DNA of 5,523 nt from JBBROS01 sp043748985. GTDB lineage: Bacteria; Pseudomonadota; Alphaproteobacteria; Acetobacterales; Acetobacteraceae. Numbering within the stretch: position 1 is the first letter of the stretch; every line of letters starts with the position of its first letter. The position numbers and the translations under genes were made by a program. Positions 5,021 through 5,523 of the stretch are shown here, piece by piece. Location: contig JAYVEG010000085.1 of NCBI GenBank assembly GCA_043748985.1, positions 1 through 5,523 of the forward strand. Reading direction: 5' to 3'. Below the pieces are notes generated by a model. It was not told the origin of the DNA and searched no databases. It was given only the letters and a program-made list of their open reading frames with translations.

Positions 5021-5523
5021 TTGCGTCATTGAAAGGCACCGTCGAATCCCTCGACGAAGACCGCTGCGTCGTCGATGTCAACGGCGTCGGCTACCTCGTC
5101 CAGGCCAGCACCCGCACGCTCGCGGCCCTCCCCACACCCCCCGCCATCGCCCGCCTGCTCATCGAAACCCAGGTCCGCGAGGACGCCATCACCCTCTATG
5201 GCTTCGCCGACCCCGCCGAGCGCGATTGGTTCCGCCTTCTCCTCACCGTCCAGGGCGTCGGGGCCAAGGTCGCCCTCAATCTCCTCTCCGCCCTAAGCCC
5301 GTCGGACCTCGTCCGCGCCATCGCCGCCGGAGACCGCGCCAGCCTCACCCGCGCCGCCGGCGTCGGCCCCAAACTCGCCATCCGCCTCCTCAGCGAACTC
5401 CGCGAAAAAGCCGGCGCGATGCCAACCGGATCCGGCGCCGTCTTCGTCGCCCCACCCCTCGCCGGCCCCGAGGCCGACGCCCTCTCCGCACTCGCCAATC
5501 TCGGCTACCGCCGCGCCGAAGCT
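5017..5523 (+). CDS. ruvA: Holliday junction branch migration protein RuvA (3'-partial)
   Basis: Tetrameric junction-binding subunit that loads the RuvB motor for branch migration. The frame starts at GTG 5017 inside the ruvC end, reads IASLKGTVESLDEDRCVVDV (the usual RuvA opening after the start Met), and stays open to the right edge for 169 codons; roughly 30 residues should be missing. The N-terminal OB domain (about 1-63) ends in TLYGF. The two helix-hairpin-helix motifs follow: LTVQGVGAKVALNLLS with GVGAK at 80-84, and RAAGVGPKLAIRLLSELREK with GVGPK at 115-119. A short linker leads to the start of the RuvB-binding domain III (EADALSALANLGYRRAEA). The four-base overlap with ruvC and family order suggest ruvB follows just outside the window. 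Confidence 0.95.
   Translation, partial: MIASLKGTVESLDEDRCVVDVNGVGYLVQASTRTLAALPTPPAIARLLIETQVREDAITLYGFADPAERDWFRLLLTVQGVGAKVALNLLSALSPSDLVRAIAAGDRASLTRAAGVGPKLAIRLLSELREKAGAMPTGSGAVFVAPPLAGPEADALSALANLGYRRAEA

Noticed and set aside
1..5523. tRNA, CRISPR array, transposase, prophage or attachment site
   Set aside because: I saw no cloverleaf, no regularly spaced direct repeats, and no integrase or transposase motif on either strand. The repeats present are isolated REP-like palindromes.

Overview
The window is GC-rich, gene-dense chromosomal DNA that most resembles an alphaproteobacterium, probably Acetobacteraceae/Rhodospirillales or Sphingomonadales. This rests on gene order and on how the proteins read; no search was run. 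The order is: small coiled-coil gene, zapA, 6S RNA, 5-formyltetrahydrofolate cyclo-ligase, YmdB-type phosphoesterase, yebC, ruvC, ruvA. There is no phage, plasmid, transposase or CRISPR signature. I see a conserved housekeeping block with a few interesting details and no new multi-gene system.

Layout. Positions 1-1065 (+) hold the 3' part of a PLP-dependent class I/II aminotransferase whose true start lies upstream of the window. Positions 1062-1508 (-) hold a conserved-looking hypothetical gene that meets the aminotransferase tail to tail in a 4-bp overlap; its last codons run through a dispersed palindromic repeat. A short divergent gap (1509-1562) leads into a two-gene cell-division unit: a 57-residue coiled-coil protein (1563-1736, possible ZauP-like ZapA partner) and ZapA (1736-2056), overlapping as TGATG. 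Immediately after zapA, about 2063-2222 folds by hand into a 6S RNA (ssrS), followed by a second repeat copy and by the folate gene (2285-2845). That gene overlaps by TGATG with a YmdB/TIGR00282-type metallophosphoesterase (2845-3660). A possible promoter at its stop codon precedes yebC (3691-4440). A 67-bp gap with a third, degenerate repeat copy separates yebC from ruvC (4508-5020), which overlaps ruvA (GTG start at 5017; runs off the right edge) by 4 bp.

Function. ZapA and its likely partner act on the FtsZ ring. 6S RNA controls sigma-70 RNA polymerase, and the folate gene is its classical neighbour (ssrS-ygfA). YebC is a ribosome-associated or regulatory factor. RuvA, RuvC and presumably RuvB beyond the edge process Holliday junctions.

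Composition. The + strand is C-rich throughout: + strand genes favour codons ending in C, while the - strand gene favours codons ending in G. This strand asymmetry also produces very long antisense open frames that are not genes.
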